Positions 32,694-40,670 of a DNA stretch of 64,000 nucleotides are shown one piece after another; within the stretch, counting starts at the first letter, position 1; each line of letters begins with the position of its first letter. Under the pieces are notes generated by a model. That model made no database searches. It had not been told where the DNA came from and saw only the letters and a program-made list of their open reading frames with translations. This DNA comes from Brevibacterium album DSM 18261 (GTDB lineage: Bacteria; Actinomycetota; Actinomycetes; Actinomycetales; Brevibacteriaceae). A program made the position numbers and the translations under genes. The DNA is taken from positions 305,253-369,252 of the forward strand of contig NZ_AUFJ01000011.1 of the NCBI RefSeq assembly GCF_000426445.1. Reading direction: 5' to 3'.

Positions 32694-33140
32694 ATGAAGA
32701 CCCTCACGAACGGAATCCGCACGCTCGCGCTCATGGGAGGGGCCGGCGCCGTGGCGGCGACCGCGCTGCTCGGCACGGCGGGGCCGGCCCAGGCCGAGTC
32801 CGGCTCGGTCTGGGACCGCGTGGCCGAATGCGAGTCCGGCGGGGACTGGCACATCAACACCGGCAACGGCTACTACGGGGGACTCCAGTTCTCGCAGCAG
32901 ACCTGGGAGGCCTTCGGCGGCGAGGGGATGCCCCATGAGGCCAGCCGGACCGAGCAGATCCGGATCGCGCAGAACACGCTCGAGGAGCAGGGCCCCGGAG
33001 CATGGCCCACCTGCGGGGAGGAGGCCGGCCTGACCAAGGAGAACGGCGCCGCCGATGACGGCAGCGGCTCGGGTGACTCCGGAGACGATTCCAAGGACGA
33101 CTCCGCGGATGAGGGCAAGCCCCGCCTCGGCGCCAGCTGA
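32694..33140 (+). CDS. Secreted Rpf-type transglycosylase (resuscitation-promoting factor core)
   Basis: This 148-residue secreted protein has a signal peptide (to about AQA at residue 34) and one Rpf domain: SVWDRVAECESGGDWHINTG, with catalytic Glu47, then YYGGLQFSQQTWEAFGG, a conserved helix and PTCGE closing a disulfide with Cys46. Such enzymes cut peptidoglycan and stimulate regrowth of dormant cells. The tail is an acidic Ser/Asp/Gly-rich segment. GGGGAGGA precedes ATG 32694. It has no LysM or G5 domain. Confidence 0.9.
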   Translation: MKTLTNGIRTLALMGGAGAVAATALLGTAGPAQAESGSVWDRVAECESGGDWHINTGNGYYGGLQFSQQTWEAFGGEGMPHEASRTEQIRIAQNTLEEQGPGAWPTCGEEAGLTKENGAADDGSGSGDSGDDSKDDSADEGKPRLGAS

Positions 33141-33154
33141 GCCCTCGTATGACC

Positions 33155-33196
33155 GGACAGCCTTCTTTTTGAACACGTTCAAAAAGAAGGCTGTCC
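33155..33196. repeat. 42-bp inverted repeat with 20-bp perfect arms
   Basis: Bases 33155-33174 are the exact reverse complement of 33177-33196, with only AC between. The centre reads TTTTTGAACACGTTCAAAAA. It lies 15 bp after rpf and directly before the tetR remnant. It could be a terminator for rpf, a TetR-type operator or a mobile-element scar. Confidence 0.75.
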
Positions 33197-33197
33197 T

Positions 33198-33320
33198 CGT
33201 TCCTCCTACTATCGCTTCGAATCCAAGGAGGCCTTCGTCCAGGAGCTCTACGCTCGCGTGCAGGCCGAGCACCGCGCACTCGCACTGCCGCGCCTGAGGC
33301 AGGGCGCGGGACTGGGGGAG
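33198..33320 (+). pseudogene. TetR-family regulator remnant
   Basis: In frame with base 33198 the DNA encodes SSYYRFESKEAFVQELYARV, the end of a TetR helix-turn-helix (YxHFxSKEALxxALY), followed by VQAEHRALALPRLRQG. The first ~45 residues of a TetR protein are missing; the 42-bp inverted repeat stands in their place. The homology ends near 33320, where vapC sequence starts in a different frame. No start codon or full domain remains. Confidence 0.6.
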
Positions 33321-33321
33321 A

Positions 33322-33699
33322 ACCTCGGCGCTGAGTGCGATCATCTTCGCCGAGCCGGAGGCCGAGCTGTTCACCGGCTTCCTCGGCGAATGCAGGGCGG
33401 AACTCTGCATCAGCACGCCGACGTGGGTCGAGGCGATGATCGTCGCCGAGAGGAAGGCCGGCATCGACGGTCGCCGCGATCTGCAGCTGCTCCTCGCCGA
33501 ACTCTCAGTCCAGCCGGTTCCGCTGACCCCGACGATGGCCGAGCGCGCACACCGGGCCTGGCGGCGCTACGGCAAGGGCCGGCGCCGGACGCGGCTCAAC
33601 CTCGGCGACTGCTTCTCCTATGCCGCCGCCCAGCATCTCGGAGCGCCGCTGCTGCACAAGGGCGAGGACTTCGCACACACGGACATCGCATCGGACTGA
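33322..33699 (+). pseudogene. vapC: VapC-type PIN-domain toxin remnant
   Basis: The frame TSALSAIIFAEPEAELFTGF onwards matches the VapC start (DTSALVAxxxxEPEAE) but the first catalytic Asp is replaced by Arg from upstream sequence. The rest is well kept: TPTWVEAMIVAERK, PLTPTMAERAHRAWRRYGKG and GDCFSYAAAQHLGAPLLHKG with EDFAHTDI. There is no start codon before ATG 33436, and no vapB antitoxin is present. It is a truncated pseudogene fused to the tetR remnant. Confidence 0.7.
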
Positions 33700-33747
33700 A
33701 TGCGTCCAGGAGCTCGACTTCTGGCACCCCTGAGCGCCACAGTGCTA

Positions 33748-33775
33748 TACGCCGATAATCTACATTATGTTAACT
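33748..33775 (+). other. dif: Candidate chromosomal dif (XerCD recombination) site
   Basis: The 28 bp read TACGCCGATAA (XerC-side arm), TCTACA (6-bp centre), TTATGTTAACT (XerD-side arm). The XerD arm matches E. coli dif TTATGTTAAAT at 10 of 11 positions; the XerC arm ends in the conserved ATAA. The AT-rich site stands out in its GC-rich setting and lies in an intergenic region between the vapC remnant and the nitronate monooxygenase gene. dif resolves chromosome dimers at the terminus. Confidence 0.75.
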
Positions 33776-33902
33776 GAGTGTCTGCGTGACCGTCCGCCCC
33801 CGCTCCCTCGCGCTGTCCCACCGACATTCAGGACGTAGGCTCGTCCTCGGGACGCACAGCACTCCTCAGGAGACACAGCACGCAGCGACGAGAGGACCGC
33901 GC

Positions 33903-34952
33903 ATGCCGCACATCGCAGGAATCGACTTCGAGGCCCCCATCGTGCTCGCCCCGATGGCCGGCGGGCCGTCCACACCGGAGCTCTGCGCGGCGGTGTGCGA
34001 GGCCGGCGGTCTCGGATTCCTCGCCGCCGGTTACCTCAGTCCCGAGCAGCTCTCCGCCGACATCGCCCGCACGGCCGAGCTGACCGACCGCCCCTTCGGT
34101 GTCAACGTCTTCGCCGCCGCACCGTCGCCGGACACCCCGGAGACGCGCGCGCAGTGGCGGGAGTACCGTGCGCGCCTGCTCGCGGCCGGACACCCGGCCG
34201 AGTTCCTCCCCGACGAGCCGCTGGCCACGGACGACGCCTATGCGCAGAAGCTCGATCCGCTCGCCTCCTCCCCCGTCGCAGCGGTCTCCTTCACCTTCGG
34301 CCACCCGAGTGCTGCCGATATCGAACGGCTGCACGAGGCGGGCAAGGCCGTCATCCTCTATGCCACCTCGAAGGCGGGCATCCGCGCCGTCGCGGAGTCC
34401 GGGGCCGATGCCATCGGCGTCCAGGGCATTCATGCGGGAGGTCATCGCGCCACTGTCGACGGTGTGGATGATCCCGACCCCGAGGGCGACGAACAGGCGC
34501 CAGATGCCCAGCAACTCATCCGGCTTGCGAAGGCTCTCACTCAGCTGCCGATCATCGCCGGCGGCGGCATCGCGAGCGCCGAGGACGTGCGCGCACTCCT
34601 CGACGCGGGCGCGACCGCCGTCCAGGTGGGAACCCGCTTCCTCACGGCGTCCGAGGCAGGTACGCGCAAGACCCACAGGGCCGCCCTGCTCGAACTCCGG
34701 GATCGCGAGACGGTCCTGACCGCGGCGTTCTCCGGCCGGCCTGCGCGCACCGTGCGCAATGCCTTCGCCTCGGCGCACTCGACGTCCGCACCCCGGCTCT
34801 ACCCGCAGCTGCACTTCCTCACCGCGGGACTGCGGAAGGAGGCGAACGCCGCCGGTGACGCCGAGAACCTCAACCTGTGGGCCGGCACGGGCTTCGCGGC
34901 CTGCACGGAGGCACCGGCCGCGGCCATCCTCGCGGAGCTCGCCGCCCGATGA
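33903..34952 (+). CDS. Nitronate monooxygenase (2-nitropropane dioxygenase family)
   Basis: This FMN-dependent TIM-barrel oxidase has 349 residues. It starts with IVLAPMAGGPSTPELCAAVC, then GGLGFLAAGYLSPEQL and the central IGVQGIHAGGHRATV, with the His of the GxExGGH-like motif, followed by IIAGGGIASAEDVRALLDAG and AVQVGTRFL. The family detoxifies propionate-3-nitronate and nitroalkanes. A GAGAGGA ribosome-binding site precedes ATG 33903. A possible -10 TAGGCT is at 33836-33841. It overlaps the MFS gene by ATGA, implying one operon. Confidence 0.87.
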   Translation: MPHIAGIDFEAPIVLAPMAGGPSTPELCAAVCEAGGLGFLAAGYLSPEQLSADIARTAELTDRPFGVNVFAAAPSPDTPETRAQWREYRARLLAAGHPAEFLPDEPLATDDAYAQKLDPLASSPVAAVSFTFGHPSAADIERLHEAGKAVILYATSKAGIRAVAESGADAIGVQGIHAGGHRATVDGVDDPDPEGDEQAPDAQQLIRLAKALTQLPIIAGGGIASAEDVRALLDAGATAVQVGTRFLTASEAGTRKTHRAALLELRDRETVLTAAFSGRPARTVRNAFASAHSTSAPRLYPQLHFLTAGLRKEANAAGDAENLNLWAGTGFAACTEAPAAAILAELAAR

Positions 34953-36187
34953 CGACCTCCCCGGGGGCCGGCGCGCGCTTCCGCGCCGCCGGTGCCCACC
35001 CCGTCACCATCGCCCTCGGCCTCGCGGCCGCGATGGGTGTGGGCCGCTTCGTCTTCACCCCGCTCCTGCCGATCATGATCGGGCAGACCGGCATGACCGA
35101 GCAGACCGGCGCCCTCATCGCGACGGCCAACTACATCGGCTACCTCCTGGGCGCTCTCGCGCTCGCGGGCCGGAACGCCGTCCGCTCGCGCCTCTTCGTC
35201 GCGCTGAATGCGGTCCTGCTCATCGCCTCCGAGGCACTCATGCTCGGGACCACGAGCATCCTCGGGTGGTCCGCGCTGCGGCTCGCGGCGGGCTTCTCGA
35301 GCGCCGTCCTCTTCATCGCGTGCACCAGCAGGATCCAGGCGATTCTGAGCGATCCCGCGGTGCCGGCGGCCGAGGCGGCACGCACCCGGGGCCTCGGCTT
35401 CGGCGGGGTGGGCCTCGGCATCGCGCTCACCGGCGCGGGAACTCTCATCGCGGGCGGGGACACCGGCTGGCAGGCGCTGTGGATCGCCTCGGCGGCGCTC
35501 AGCACCGCGCTCCTCGTACCCCTGCTGCTCACTCCCCCGCCGGCCGCGACCCACCGGGCGAGGCCGGCCGAGGAGGTCCCGGCAGTGCTGCCCGCGGCAC
35601 TCCGACGCCGGTCCTGGACCGCACTCATGTGCCTCTACTTCGCCGAGGGGCTGGGCTACATCATCATCGGCACCTTCCTCGTCGACGCGGTCGCCGCAGG
35701 AGACCCGGCGGGACTCGGAACGTCCGGCGCCGCGAGCGACGGAGCGCTCGTCGCAGGGAGCATCGTGTGGCTCGCAGTCGGCCTCGCCGGCATCGTGGCA
35801 CCGTTCCTCTGGTCGCTGTGCGCCGCACGCACCGGCCTGCGCACCGCGCTGGTGCTCACCCTCGCCCTGCAGACCGCAGGGGCGCTCATCCCCGCCCTCA
35901 CACCGGCGCCGGGATGGGCGGTGCTCGCAGCCCTCCTCTTCGGGGGCACCTTCGTGCCCATCACCATGCTGGCGCTCGGCATCGGCGCCCGTCTGGGCGT
36001 GCCGCGCTCGGCGGCGAAGCTCACGGCCGCCTACGGGCTGGGCCAGGTGCTCGGGCCCCTCGTCGTCATCCCCGTCCTCGGCGGGGGCTATGCGACGGCG
36101 TTCGCGGTCGCCGGCGCCGTGCTGCTGCTCGCAACCGGGCTGGCCGCACTCGGCCTCACTCCTCGGCCGCGCGCGGACCCTCACTGA
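34949..36187 (+). CDS. YbfB/YjiJ-type MFS transporter
   Basis: This 412-residue, roughly 12-helix membrane transporter starts with PVTIALGLAAAMGVGRFVFT followed by PLLPIMI, characteristic of the YbfB/YjiJ MFS group, whose substrates are largely unknown. The cytoplasmic loop between helices 6 and 7 includes RARPAEEVPAVLPAALRRRS. The gene is translationally coupled to the nitronate monooxygenase gene. The last 32 bases overlap the convergent PPOX gene. Confidence 0.82.
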   Translation: MTTSPGAGARFRAAGAHPVTIALGLAAAMGVGRFVFTPLLPIMIGQTGMTEQTGALIATANYIGYLLGALALAGRNAVRSRLFVALNAVLLIASEALMLGTTSILGWSALRLAAGFSSAVLFIACTSRIQAILSDPAVPAAEAARTRGLGFGGVGLGIALTGAGTLIAGGDTGWQALWIASAALSTALLVPLLLTPPPAATHRARPAEEVPAVLPAALRRRSWTALMCLYFAEGLGYIIIGTFLVDAVAAGDPAGLGTSGAASDGALVAGSIVWLAVGLAGIVAPFLWSLCAARTGLRTALVLTLALQTAGALIPALTPAPGWAVLAALLFGGTFVPITMLALGIGARLGVPRSAAKLTAAYGLGQVLGPLVVIPVLGGGYATAFAVAGAVLLLATGLAALGLTPRPRADPH

Positions 36188-36611
36188 GCGCCGTCCGCCA
36201 GGCCTCGGGACCGGCCACCGGGAACCTCCGCCCGCTGAGCTCGCTCGGTGCGATCCGCACGAACCGCCCTTTCTCCCCCGCCTGCCAGGGATGCAGGCGC
36301 AGCCCCAGGGTGTCGAGCAGGCCCTCGGTGCCTCGCACCTGCTCCGCGCGGCCCTTGAGCACCACGCTCCACGCCCGCCCTCCCTCGGAACCGTCCGCCT
36401 CGAACGCCACCGGCGCGGTGCCAAGCGCGGCCGTGAGCTTGCCGCCGGCCCCCGTGCGGAAGACCACCGTGCCCCCGTCGACCACGTAGTTGACGGGGAA
36501 GATGTCCGGTCCGCCCTCCGCGAGGACGGCCAGCCGCCCCACCGCCGCGGTGCGCAGCAGCGTCCAGCACGCGTCCGCGGAGAGCACCTCGATCGCATCG
36601 TTCCCGCTCAT
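36156..36611 (-). CDS. Pyridoxamine 5'-phosphate oxidase-family flavin protein
   Basis: This 151-residue split-barrel protein is of the actinobacterial PPOX type (Rv1155/Rv2074-like groups), which bind FMN or F420. Segments: LLRTAAVGRLAVLAEGGPD, FPVNYVVDGGTVVFRTGAGG, VAFEADGSEGGRAWSVVLKG, and C-terminal HPWQAGEKGRFVRIAPSELS. The exact cofactor and substrate are unknown. ATG 36611 has GAGAGGAG upstream. It overlaps the MFS gene end by 32 bp. Confidence 0.82.
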   Translation of the reverse strand: MSGNDAIEVLSADACWTLLRTAAVGRLAVLAEGGPDIFPVNYVVDGGTVVFRTGAGGKLTAALGTAPVAFEADGSEGGRAWSVVLKGRAEQVRGTEGLLDTLGLRLHPWQAGEKGRFVRIAPSELSGRRFPVAGPEAWRTALSEGPRAAEE

Positions 36612-36740
36612 GATCCCGCTCCTCTCGTCAGGCTCTGCGCTTCCATCCTCTCCCGCCACCCTGCACGCCCGTGCTGCAGTCCCAGTCTCTGCACGGAATC
36701 GTCTCAGGCACATCTCAGGATCGATGGGAATGCGGTGACA

Positions 36741-36761
36741 GTTGAGTGCGTTAGGCTCAAT
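36741..36761 (+). promoter_or_regulatory. HAIR-like operator (HspR) upstream of hsp20
   Basis: TTGAGT (36742-36747), seven bases, GCTCAA (36755-36760) closely follows the HspR-associated inverted repeat CTTGAGT-N7-ACTCAAG. It overlaps the likely promoter, which suggests repression by an HspR encoded elsewhere and induction by heat or unfolded protein. Confidence 0.65.
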
Positions 36762-36826
36762 GTAAACGCGGCGAGCTCGCTCAGGTGTCTCGCCGGTGAC
36801 CTCGGAACGGAAAGGGAGGACCCCTC

Positions 36827-37294
36827 ATGGCCAGCACCTCTTTCAACCCCCTGCGCGACATCGACCGCTTCTTCACGGACGTCACCCGCACCCCCAACTC
36901 CATCGCCCTGCCGATGGACCTCTACCGCGACGGCGAGACCTTCGTGGCCCGCATCGACATGGCCGGCGTCGACGCCTCCAGCATCGACGTGGATGTCGAG
37001 GATCGCACCCTCACGGTCAGGGCGGAGCGGACGGCCTCGGCCCCGGACACGGACATCAAGTGGCTGACCCGCGAGCGTCCCACGGGCACGTTCGCCCGGC
37101 AGCTCACCCTGGGCAACCGAGTCGCCGTCGACAAGATCGCCGCGGACTACTCCGACGGCGTCCTCACGCTCACTATCCCGGTCGCCGATGAGGCGAAGCC
37201 CCGCAAGATCACCGTCGCCCACTCCGGCGCGGCGGGGACGAACGTCATCGCCTCCGAGACCACATCCCGCGAGGAGACGGCCGAGGGGCAGTGA
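36827..37294 (+). CDS. Hsp20/alpha-crystallin family chaperone
   Basis: This 155-residue ATP-independent holdase consists of NPLRDIDRFFTDVTRTPN, the alpha-crystallin domain (about residues 27-127: ALPMDLYRDGETFVARIDMA, ERPTGTFARQLTLG, AADYSDGVLTLTIPVAD) and a short tail with the PRKITV extension. It binds unfolding proteins and passes them to DnaK. GGGAGGA precedes ATG 36827. A HAIR motif upstream points to HspR control. Confidence 0.92.
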   Translation: MASTSFNPLRDIDRFFTDVTRTPNSIALPMDLYRDGETFVARIDMAGVDASSIDVDVEDRTLTVRAERTASAPDTDIKWLTRERPTGTFARQLTLGNRVAVDKIAADYSDGVLTLTIPVADEAKPRKITVAHSGAAGTNVIASETTSREETAEGQ

Positions 37295-37303
37295 GTCCGC
37301 GCC

Positions 37304-38149
37304 TCAGCTGAGACTCGCGGCATAGGCGAGGCAGACATAGGGGAGCTCGTACACCACGGGCTCCCCTTCTGCGTGCCCGGGCGTCGCGTGCCCGGAAGCG
37401 AGGGCGAGTTCGCGGCCCTCCCCCGTGAGGAACTCGCGCAGATTGCCCTCGACCCGGGCGCGCGTGCGCTCATCGCCGCGCAGCCAGTAGGTGCGGGTGG
37501 CCGCGAGAGCGACGAGATCGCCGACCGTCATCCCGGGTGTGGAGAAGCGGAATTCCGCCGCGCGGACCGGGCCGAATCCTGTGAGCTCGGGCCGCCACTG
37601 CGGGCGGTACACATCGCCGGCGTGCATGATCCGCGAGAGCCGCAGCACCCATTCGATGCGCACGTCGAGCTGGTTGAGCACGATCACGACTGCGCCGGGA
37701 CGCCGCAGCACGCGGCGGAACTCCGCCGAGGCGGCCTCGGGGTCGAACCAGTGCCACGCCTGAGCGACCGTGATGAGAGAGGCCGATCCCTCGGCCAGCG
37801 GCAGGGCCTCAGCGGTGCCTGCCGCCGTGGGCGTCGGATGCAGCTCGAGGAGCGCGGGATCCGGGTCGACGCCGAGGACCTCCCAGCCGCGTGCCCGCAG
37901 GCCGGCGCCGAACAGGCCGGTCCCCGCACCGACGTCCACGCACGCGCCGGGGACCGGGACGGAAGCCTCACGCGCGAAGCCCTCAGCCCAGCCGTACACC
38001 GGATCGGGATAGGCCGGCCGGATCCGGTGGTAGAGCTCGGCGGAGCGACCGAAGGCCGTGCCGTACGCGTCCTTGGCCGCGGCGTCGAGCCGCGGCCTGC
38101 GCGCACGCTGGCCCGTGCCCGCCCACAGGTCTCCGTCCTGCCGGCTCAC
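37304..38149 (-). CDS. Class I SAM-dependent methyltransferase
   Basis: This 281-residue methyltransferase has a UbiE/type-11 domain: AYGTAFGRSAELYHRIRPAY, then SAM motif CVDVGAGTGLFGAGL, LGVDPDPALLELH, ITVAQAWHWFDPEAASAEFR and RVLRRPGAVVIVLNQLD. The substrate is unknown. The GTG at 38149 overlaps the stop of the upstream dehydrogenase gene (GTGA), so the two are co-translated. It is convergent with hsp20. Confidence 0.82.
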   Translation of the reverse strand: MSRQDGDLWAGTGQRARRPRLDAAAKDAYGTAFGRSAELYHRIRPAYPDPVYGWAEGFAREASVPVPGACVDVGAGTGLFGAGLRARGWEVLGVDPDPALLELHPTPTAAGTAEALPLAEGSASLITVAQAWHWFDPEAASAEFRRVLRRPGAVVIVLNQLDVRIEWVLRLSRIMHAGDVYRPQWRPELTGFGPVRAAEFRFSTPGMTVGDLVALAATRTYWLRGDERTRARVEGNLREFLTGEGRELALASGHATPGHAEGEPVVYELPYVCLAYAASLS

Positions 38150-39231
38150 TGCTGCTCGGTGAGCGTGAACTCCGCATCGAAGCGCGTGCAGAGGTCCCGC
38201 AGCTTCTCGACGAGGGCATCCGCGAGCGGGATGCCGTGGGCCTCGCGCTCGGCGCGGGTGAGGAAGTCGCGGTCGCCCGTGGCCTGCACCGGGGCCGCGG
38301 GGTCCGTCGGCTCCATGCCGCGGATGGTCTCGCGGAGCTCGCGCACGTAGTCGCTCGCGTCGACGGGGGCGCCGAAGAACGCCGGGTCGATCGCGAGGAA
38401 GAAGTAGCCGATGTCCTGGTAGCCGTCCACATTGCCCGGCTGTCCCGCACCGGGCAGCGCGGCGGAGAGGATCTGGACCATCGTGGCGAGTGCCGAGCCC
38501 TTGTGGCCGCCGCCGAAGAACGTCGCACCGCCCAGCGGCAGCAGGCCCACTCCCCCGTCCTTGCCGAACTCGAGGCGCTCGTACACCTCGCCGGCATCGT
38601 AGATCGGCCTGCCGTCCGGGTCCGCGACCCATTCCGCCGGCAGCGGCTCGCCCTTGAGGCCGTAGACCTTGACCTTGTTGAGCGGCACCACGCTCGTCGC
38701 CATATCGACGAGCACGGGGTCCTCACCCGGCACGGGAGCCGCGAAGGCGATCGGGTTGGTGCCCATGAGCGGGTACTTGGCCCCGTGCGGGATCTGGAGG
38801 GCGTTGGCGGTGGAGCACAGGGAGATGCCCATGAGCCCGGCCTCGGCGGCCATGCGGGCGTAGTAGCCGGCGGCGCCGTAGTGGTTGGTCCGGTTGACGA
38901 CGCCGATGCCCACGCCGAACGACTTCGCCGCCTCGATGGCCTTCGTCATCGCGAGATGCGCGCCGGTGTGGCCGAACGCCCGCATCCCGTCGATCCGGGC
39001 GACGGCTCCGGCGGCATGCGCGACCTCGGGCTGAGCGGTGGGCAGCAGATTGCCGTTCTCGATCTCGGAGGCGTAGTAGGGCAGCATCGAGATCCCGTGG
39101 GAGTCGACCCCCATGAGGTCCGTGTCGTACATGACCTCGGTACAGATCGCACGTGTGCTCTCGTCCGCTCCCAGGCCATTCAGGACTGAGTCGATCTGGG
39201 CGCGGACGGTGTCAGGTGCATAGCGCTTCAT
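38146..39231 (-). CDS. Ldh2/malate dehydrogenase family oxidoreductase (type 2)
   Basis: This 361-residue NAD(P)-dependent dehydrogenase has the Ldh2/YlbC/YiaK fold, unrelated to classical MDH. Motifs: GVDSHGISMLPYY with the catalytic His, GVGIGVVNRTNHYGAAGYYA, TNPIAFAAPVPGEDPVLVDM, and GGGHKGSALATMVQILSAAL. Possible substrates include malate, sulfolactate, ureidoglycolate or other 2-hydroxyacids. The start ATG 39231 has TATCCT ending 7 bases upstream on the minus strand (leaderless type). The methyltransferase gene follows in overlap. Confidence 0.87.
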   Translation of the reverse strand: MKRYAPDTVRAQIDSVLNGLGADESTRAICTEVMYDTDLMGVDSHGISMLPYYASEIENGNLLPTAQPEVAHAAGAVARIDGMRAFGHTGAHLAMTKAIEAAKSFGVGIGVVNRTNHYGAAGYYARMAAEAGLMGISLCSTANALQIPHGAKYPLMGTNPIAFAAPVPGEDPVLVDMATSVVPLNKVKVYGLKGEPLPAEWVADPDGRPIYDAGEVYERLEFGKDGGVGLLPLGGATFFGGGHKGSALATMVQILSAALPGAGQPGNVDGYQDIGYFFLAIDPAFFGAPVDASDYVRELRETIRGMEPTDPAAPVQATGDRDFLTRAEREAHGIPLADALVEKLRDLCTRFDAEFTLTEQQ

Positions 39232-39238
39232 GCGCCCC

Positions 39239-39244
39239 AGGATA
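39239..39244 (-). promoter_or_regulatory. Leaderless -10 box of the Ldh2-type gene
   Basis: TATCCT on the minus strand ends 7 bases before ATG 39231. The divergent aminotransferase promoter lies 38 bp away. Confidence 0.45.
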
Positions 39245-39281
39245 TCCGGCGCCGCCTGCCGCGGCCGGGCCTCTCATTCAC

Positions 39282-39287
39282 TAAGAT
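39282..39287 (+). promoter_or_regulatory. Leaderless -10 box of the aminotransferase gene
   Basis: TAAGAT ends 7 bases before ATG 39295. An in-frame ATG at 39286 overlaps the box, which favours the downstream start. Confidence 0.5.
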
Positions 39288-39294
39288 GGCGGCC

Positions 39295-40590
39295 ATGTCC
39301 GCAAGCGATGGAACCGCAGCCTCCCCCTCCCCCGCAGAGCTCTCCGCCCGCCTCGAGCAGGCCGGCGCCGAATACGAGCGGCTCGCCTCCCTGGGCCTCG
39401 CCCTCGACATCACCCGCGGGAAGCCTTCGGCCGCCCAGCTCGATCTCTCGAATCCGCTCCTCACTGCGGTCGACGGCGAGAGCTTCCGCGCGGCGGACGG
39501 CACGGACACGCGCAACTACGGCGGGGCCGAGGGACTGCCCGAGCTGCGGGAGATCTTCGCGCCGCTCCTGCAGGCTCCCCCCGGCCAGCTGCTCGCCCAG
39601 GGCAACTCCTCGCTCACGCTCATGAAGGACGCGCTCACCTTCGCCCTCCTCCACGGCCGCCCGGACTCGCCCGAGCCCTGGGCGCGGACGGGTGCGCCGG
39701 TGCGCATGCTGTGCCCGGCACCGGGCTACGACCGGCACTTCGGCCTCGCAGAGTCCCTCGGCTTCGAGCTGGTGCCGGTGGATGCGGACGCCGAGGGGCC
39801 GGACCTGGAACAGGTCGCGACGCTCACGGCCGACCCCTCCGTCAAGGGCATCTGGCTCGTGCCCGTCCATTCGAACCCCACAGGCGTCTCCCTCTCGGCC
39901 GAGCGCACGCGCGCGCTCATGGCCCTCGAGACCGCCGCGCCCGATTTCACGGTCATGTGGGACAACGCCTATGCGCTCCACCACCTCCGGGAACCGCACC
40001 CTGAGCCGGTCGACGTCCTCGGCCTCGCGCGCGAGGCCGGGCATCCCGATCGGCCGCTCGTCTTCGCCTCGACCTCGAAGATCACCCACGCCGGGGCCGG
40101 GGTCGCGTTCTTCGCCGCCTCGGAGCGGATGACGGAGTGGTTCCTCGCCCACACGGGGGCCGGTTCGATCGGCCCGGACAAGGTCAATCAGCTCAGGCAT
40201 GCCCGCTTCTTCGGCTCCTCCGAAGGCGTGCTCGCGCACATGCGACGCCACGCGGAGCTGCTGGCGCCCAAGTTCGCCGCGGTGGATGCGGTCTTCGCCC
40301 GTGTGCTCGGGCCCGAGGGCCTCGCCGCCTGGACGAACCCCGGCGGCGGGTACTTCATCACGCTCGCGGTCCGCCCCGGCACCGCCTCGCGCGTCGTGAA
40401 GCTCGCGGGCGAGGCCGGCGTCAAGCTCACCCCGGCCGGTGCCACACACCCGTACGGCCTCGATCCCGATGACGCGATCATCCGCATCGCCCCCTCCATG
40501 CCTCCGCTCGAGGAGGTCGAGGCCGCCGCCGAGGTGGTGGCCGCGTGTGTGAGGCTCGCCGCCTACGAGGCGGTCGCCTCGGGAGCGTGA
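39295..40590 (+). CDS. Aspartate aminotransferase (Rv3722c/AspB-like, PF12897 type)
   Basis: This 431-residue PLP enzyme probably transfers the amino group between aspartate and 2-oxoglutarate, as shown for M. tuberculosis Rv3722c. Motifs: LALDITRGKPSAAQLDLSNP, NYGGAEGLPELREIF, PAPGYDRHFGL, LVPVHSNPTGVSLS, MWDNAYALHHL and the PLP-lysine segment FASTSKITHAGAG. The C-terminal NPGGGYFITLAV is also conserved. ATG 39295 is preferred over 39286 because the latter lies in the -10 box. Confidence 0.88.
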   Translation: MSASDGTAASPSPAELSARLEQAGAEYERLASLGLALDITRGKPSAAQLDLSNPLLTAVDGESFRAADGTDTRNYGGAEGLPELREIFAPLLQAPPGQLLAQGNSSLTLMKDALTFALLHGRPDSPEPWARTGAPVRMLCPAPGYDRHFGLAESLGFELVPVDADAEGPDLEQVATLTADPSVKGIWLVPVHSNPTGVSLSAERTRALMALETAAPDFTVMWDNAYALHHLREPHPEPVDVLGLAREAGHPDRPLVFASTSKITHAGAGVAFFAASERMTEWFLAHTGAGSIGPDKVNQLRHARFFGSSEGVLAHMRRHAELLAPKFAAVDAVFARVLGPEGLAAWTNPGGGYFITLAVRPGTASRVVKLAGEAGVKLTPAGATHPYGLDPDDAIIRIAPSMPPLEEVEAAAEVVAACVRLAAYEAVASGA

Positions 40591-40658
40591 GCCCTACCGT
40601 TCTCCCAGCGGGACTGTGATCTCCGAGGCAATCGGTTGAAGCCTGAACTTTCCGCTCC

Positions 40659-40664
40659 TAGCCT
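40659..40664 (+). promoter_or_regulatory. Leaderless -10 box of the symporter gene
   Basis: TAGCCT ends 6 bases before GTG 40671. Confidence 0.45.
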
Positions 40665-40670
40665 CGTGGG

